Of a stretch of 31,661 bases of DNA, positions 30,420 to 31,661 are shown piece after piece (position 1 is the stretch's first letter; each line of letters starts with the position of its first letter). Under the pieces are notes generated by a model that saw nothing but the letters and a program-made list of their open reading frames with translations, had not been told where the DNA came from and made no database searches. The DNA is from Clostridia bacterium. GTDB lineage: Bacteria > Bacillota_A > Clostridia > Christensenellales > Aristaeellaceae. A program made the position numbers and the translations under genes. The stretch spans positions 1-31,661 of the forward strand of contig JAFZQK010000023.1 in NCBI GenBank assembly GCA_017620455.1. Reading direction: 5' to 3'.

Positions 30420-30444
30420 GGGGCATCATCCTTTCCTCGGCAGT

Positions 30445-30472
30445 AAAAAAGGCAGGGTTTTCATTCCCTGCC
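30445..30472 (-). terminator. Intrinsic terminator of the upstream GNAT gene, overlapping the rph promoter
   Basis: On the minus strand GGCAGGG (30472-30466) pairs with CCCTGCC (30457-30451) around an 8-nt loop, and six T follow (30450-30445). The stem begins one base after the TATAAT of the next promoter. Confidence 0.82.
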
Positions 30473-30500
30473 ATTATAGCACAGTTTCCTTTTCTTGTGG
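30473..30500 (-). promoter_or_regulatory. Extended -10 promoter of the rph-rdgB operon
   Basis: On the minus strand TGC precedes a perfect TATAAT (30478-30473). The -35 is weak (three of six at best). Transcription would start near 30466, inside the upstream gene's terminator. Confidence 0.55.
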
Positions 30501-30516
30501 GGGTTTTGCGGAATTT

Positions 30517-31068
30517 TCACATTTTGCGTACCATGATGTACTCGTTGAGCAGCGTGCCGTCCTTGAGGCGGATGGCGTCGGGGCGCAGCCCCACGATGCG
30601 GAAGCCCATTTTTTCGTACAGCGCCCGGGCCCGGCTGTTGCCCTCGGCAAATTCCAGTTCCATCTGCATAAGGCCTTCCCGGCTCTCCGCGATGCGGATC
30701 AGCTCCCGGAACATACGGGTGCCGATGCCCTGGTTCCAGTAATCCTGAAGCAGGGCGATGGCCACGGTGGCCCGGTGGCTGTATTTCTTCTGGGGGAAGA
30801 ATACGATCTCGCAGTTGCCCGCGATTTTCCCGTCCACCAGGCACACGATCATGGCCTCGTTGGGGGATTCGTTCTTGCGCTCAAACAGCGCCTTTTCCCC
30901 TTCCGGGGTGTATTTCACGCACTCCTCGGGATAGCGGATGATGAAATCGGTTTCCCCGGCGCTTTTCACCAGGTATTCCAGCGTGCCGGGCACGTCCTCC
31001 GTCAGCGGGCTGCGCAGCAGCGCCTGCCGCCCGTCCTTCAGGGTGAAATGAATATCCTCAATGCGCAT
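30517..31068 (-). CDS. GNAT family N-acetyltransferase
   Basis: The 183-residue protein has GNAT features: HFTLKDGRQALLRSPLTEDVPGTLEYL at the start, the acetyl-CoA loop LLQDYWNQGIGTRMFRELI (Q-x-x-G-I-G near 113-118) and LEFAEGNSRARALYEKMGFRIVG near the end. The LRSPLTEDVPGTLEYL-type N-terminus resembles those of many Bacillota protein-modifying acetyltransferases, but the substrate is unknown. AAAGGAG precedes the ATG by about 8 nt. It is monocistronic and closed by the terminator at 30445-30472. Confidence 0.9.
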   Translation of the reverse strand: MRIEDIHFTLKDGRQALLRSPLTEDVPGTLEYLVKSAGETDFIIRYPEECVKYTPEGEKALFERKNESPNEAMIVCLVDGKIAGNCEIVFFPQKKYSHRATVAIALLQDYWNQGIGTRMFRELIRIAESREGLMQMELEFAEGNSRARALYEKMGFRIVGLRPDAIRLKDGTLLNEYIMVRKM

Positions 31069-31122
31069 GGCGATTCTCCTTTCTTTGCGCCGTTTGCCCG
31101 CCTGCGGAAAAACAGCGGCAGG

Positions 31123-31184
31123 CCGCTTTTTCGGAGGGGGTCCGGGGGAAACCGCTTTTTGGCCTCAAAAAGCGCCCCTCCCCC
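31123..31184. repeat. GC-rich hairpin repeat, copy 2 (partly decayed)
   Basis: CCGCTTTTT, a G-rich block, an inner hairpin CGCTTTTT/AAAAAGCG (31153-31160 with 31167-31174, loop GGCCTC) and a C-rich end. It is a diverged direct copy of 31246-31308. The outer stem is no longer perfect. Confidence 0.75.
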
Positions 31185-31245
31185 GTCTGTATCCTTTCCT
31201 GATCTCCACTTCAAAAAAAGCTAAAGATATATCCCCCTCCCAAAA

Positions 31246-31308
31246 CCGCTTTTTCGTAAAGGGGGTCTGGGGGGAACCGCTTTTTGGCCTCAAAAAGCGG
31301 TTCCCCCC
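31246..31308. repeat. GC-rich hairpin repeat, copy 3 (17-bp perfect arms)
   Basis: Arms 31269-31285 and 31292-31308 pair perfectly around the loop GGCCTC; the outer part is GGGGGGAACC / GGTTCCCCCC as in copy 1. A further CCGCTTTTT and GGGGGTCT stand before the hairpin. The copy lies 20 bp from the acyl-CoA synthetase stop and could end that transcript. The DNA from 31185 to 31245 holds nothing recognisable. Confidence 0.8.
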
Positions 31309-31328
31309 AGCTTCGTCCCTTTCGTCCC

Positions 31329-31661
31329 TTACAGCAAATTCCTTTGGATCTTGCCGCTGATGGTCTTGGGCAGCTCGGTGCGGAAGACCACGATGCGGGG
31401 GTACTTATAGGGCGCGGTGCGCTGCTTGACGTAGTTCTGGATCTCCTTGGCCAGGGCGTCGGAGGGCTCGGTGCCTTTCACCAGCACGATGCTGGCCTTG
31501 ACCACCTGGCCGCGGATGGGATCCGGGGCGGCGCTGACGCCGCACTCCAGCACGTAGGGCAGCTCCATGATGACAGATTCGATCTCGAAGGGCCCGATGC
31601 GGTAGCCGGAGGACTTGATCAGATCGTCCACCCGGCCCACATACCAGTAATAGCCGTCCTC
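31329..31661 (-). CDS. Acyl-CoA synthetase (AMP-forming), C-terminal part only
   Basis: The reading frame is open through the right edge, so the start of the gene is missing; about 110 C-terminal residues are visible. [29 protein letters not shown] is the hinge (A8) motif, and [13 protein letters not shown] carries the catalytic Lys of the A10 motif. The pattern fits acetyl- or medium-chain acyl-CoA synthetases of the ACSM type. These couple ATP to AMP and form acyl-CoA, for use of butyrate or other acids. The substrate cannot be told from this end alone. Confidence 0.9.
   Translation of the reverse strand, partial: EDGYYWYVGRVDDLIKSSGYRIGPFEIESVIMELPYVLECGVSAAPDPIRGQVVKASIVLVKGTEPSDALAKEIQNYVKQRTAPYKYPRIVVFRTELPKTISGKIQRNLL

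Noticed and set aside
1..31661. tRNA genes, insertion sequences or prophage
   Set aside because: No tRNA cloverleaf with the TTCGAATC-like T-arm, transposase, integrase or phage gene was recognised anywhere in the window.

Overview
The window is a G+C-rich piece of chromosome, most likely from a member of the Bacillota (class Clostridia or close kin). The reasons are the ireB-ruvX-DUF1292 gene trio, a SpoVB/MurJ-type flippase, KtrAB, strong AGGAGG ribosome binding sites, and Bacillus-type parS and oriC signals. No ribosomal RNA or protein marker lies inside the window, so a finer placement is not supported.

The outstanding feature is a chromosomal replication origin. Between dnaN (minus strand, ends at 9699) and a divergent transporter gene (from 11385) lies a complete oriC-like region. 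It has five TAG trinucleotides (DnaA-trio), a GC clamp, two abutting DnaA boxes, an A+T-rich unwinding stretch next to dnaN, and at least four more DnaA boxes. dnaA is absent from its usual place, and recF sits about 2.7 kb beyond the 3' end of dnaN on the opposite strand. Two perfect parS sites (3127-3142, 5855-5870) fit an origin-proximal location. At the left edge a strong leftward promoter and leader-like sequence suggest that an rRNA operon begins just outside the window.

Layout from left to right: PRC-barrel protein, a 42-residue protein and an AI-2E-type permease (351-1992); ireB-ruvX-DUF1292 (2094-3114); DUF378 protein; an MMPL/RND exporter (minus); recF (plus); a secreted polysaccharide deacetylase (minus); rubrerythrin (plus); a repeat zone with 89-bp tandem repeats (about 9190-9696); dnaN (minus) and oriC; a second AI-2E-type permease and a YugP-type membrane zinc peptidase (plus); a SpoVB/MurJ-like flippase (minus).

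From 14826 to 20332 a tightly overlapping five-gene operon encodes two flavoenzymes resembling GlpA and GlpB, a protein that joins a cysteine-rich DUF3795 module to a fructuronate reductase/mannitol dehydrogenase, a KDPG/KHG aldolase and a DUF1858 protein. This looks like sugar-acid catabolism linked to an iron-sulfur/flavin electron route, and it is the best candidate here for an undescribed metabolic system. Then follow an uncharacterised HTH-like protein, a leucine-rich-repeat lipoprotein, a GlsB/YeaQ membrane protein (minus), a PII-like protein coupled to a cation:proton antiporter, a secreted helical protein (minus) and the potassium transporter pair ktrB-ktrA.

The right end is a minus-strand block: a GNAT acetyltransferase, then an operon of fused RNase PH/XTP-dITP pyrophosphatase, metallophosphoesterase and a second GNAT protein. 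The 3' end of an acyl-CoA synthetase gene runs off the edge. Two copies of a GC-rich hairpin repeat lie between that gene and the first GNAT gene, and a related copy follows rubrerythrin.
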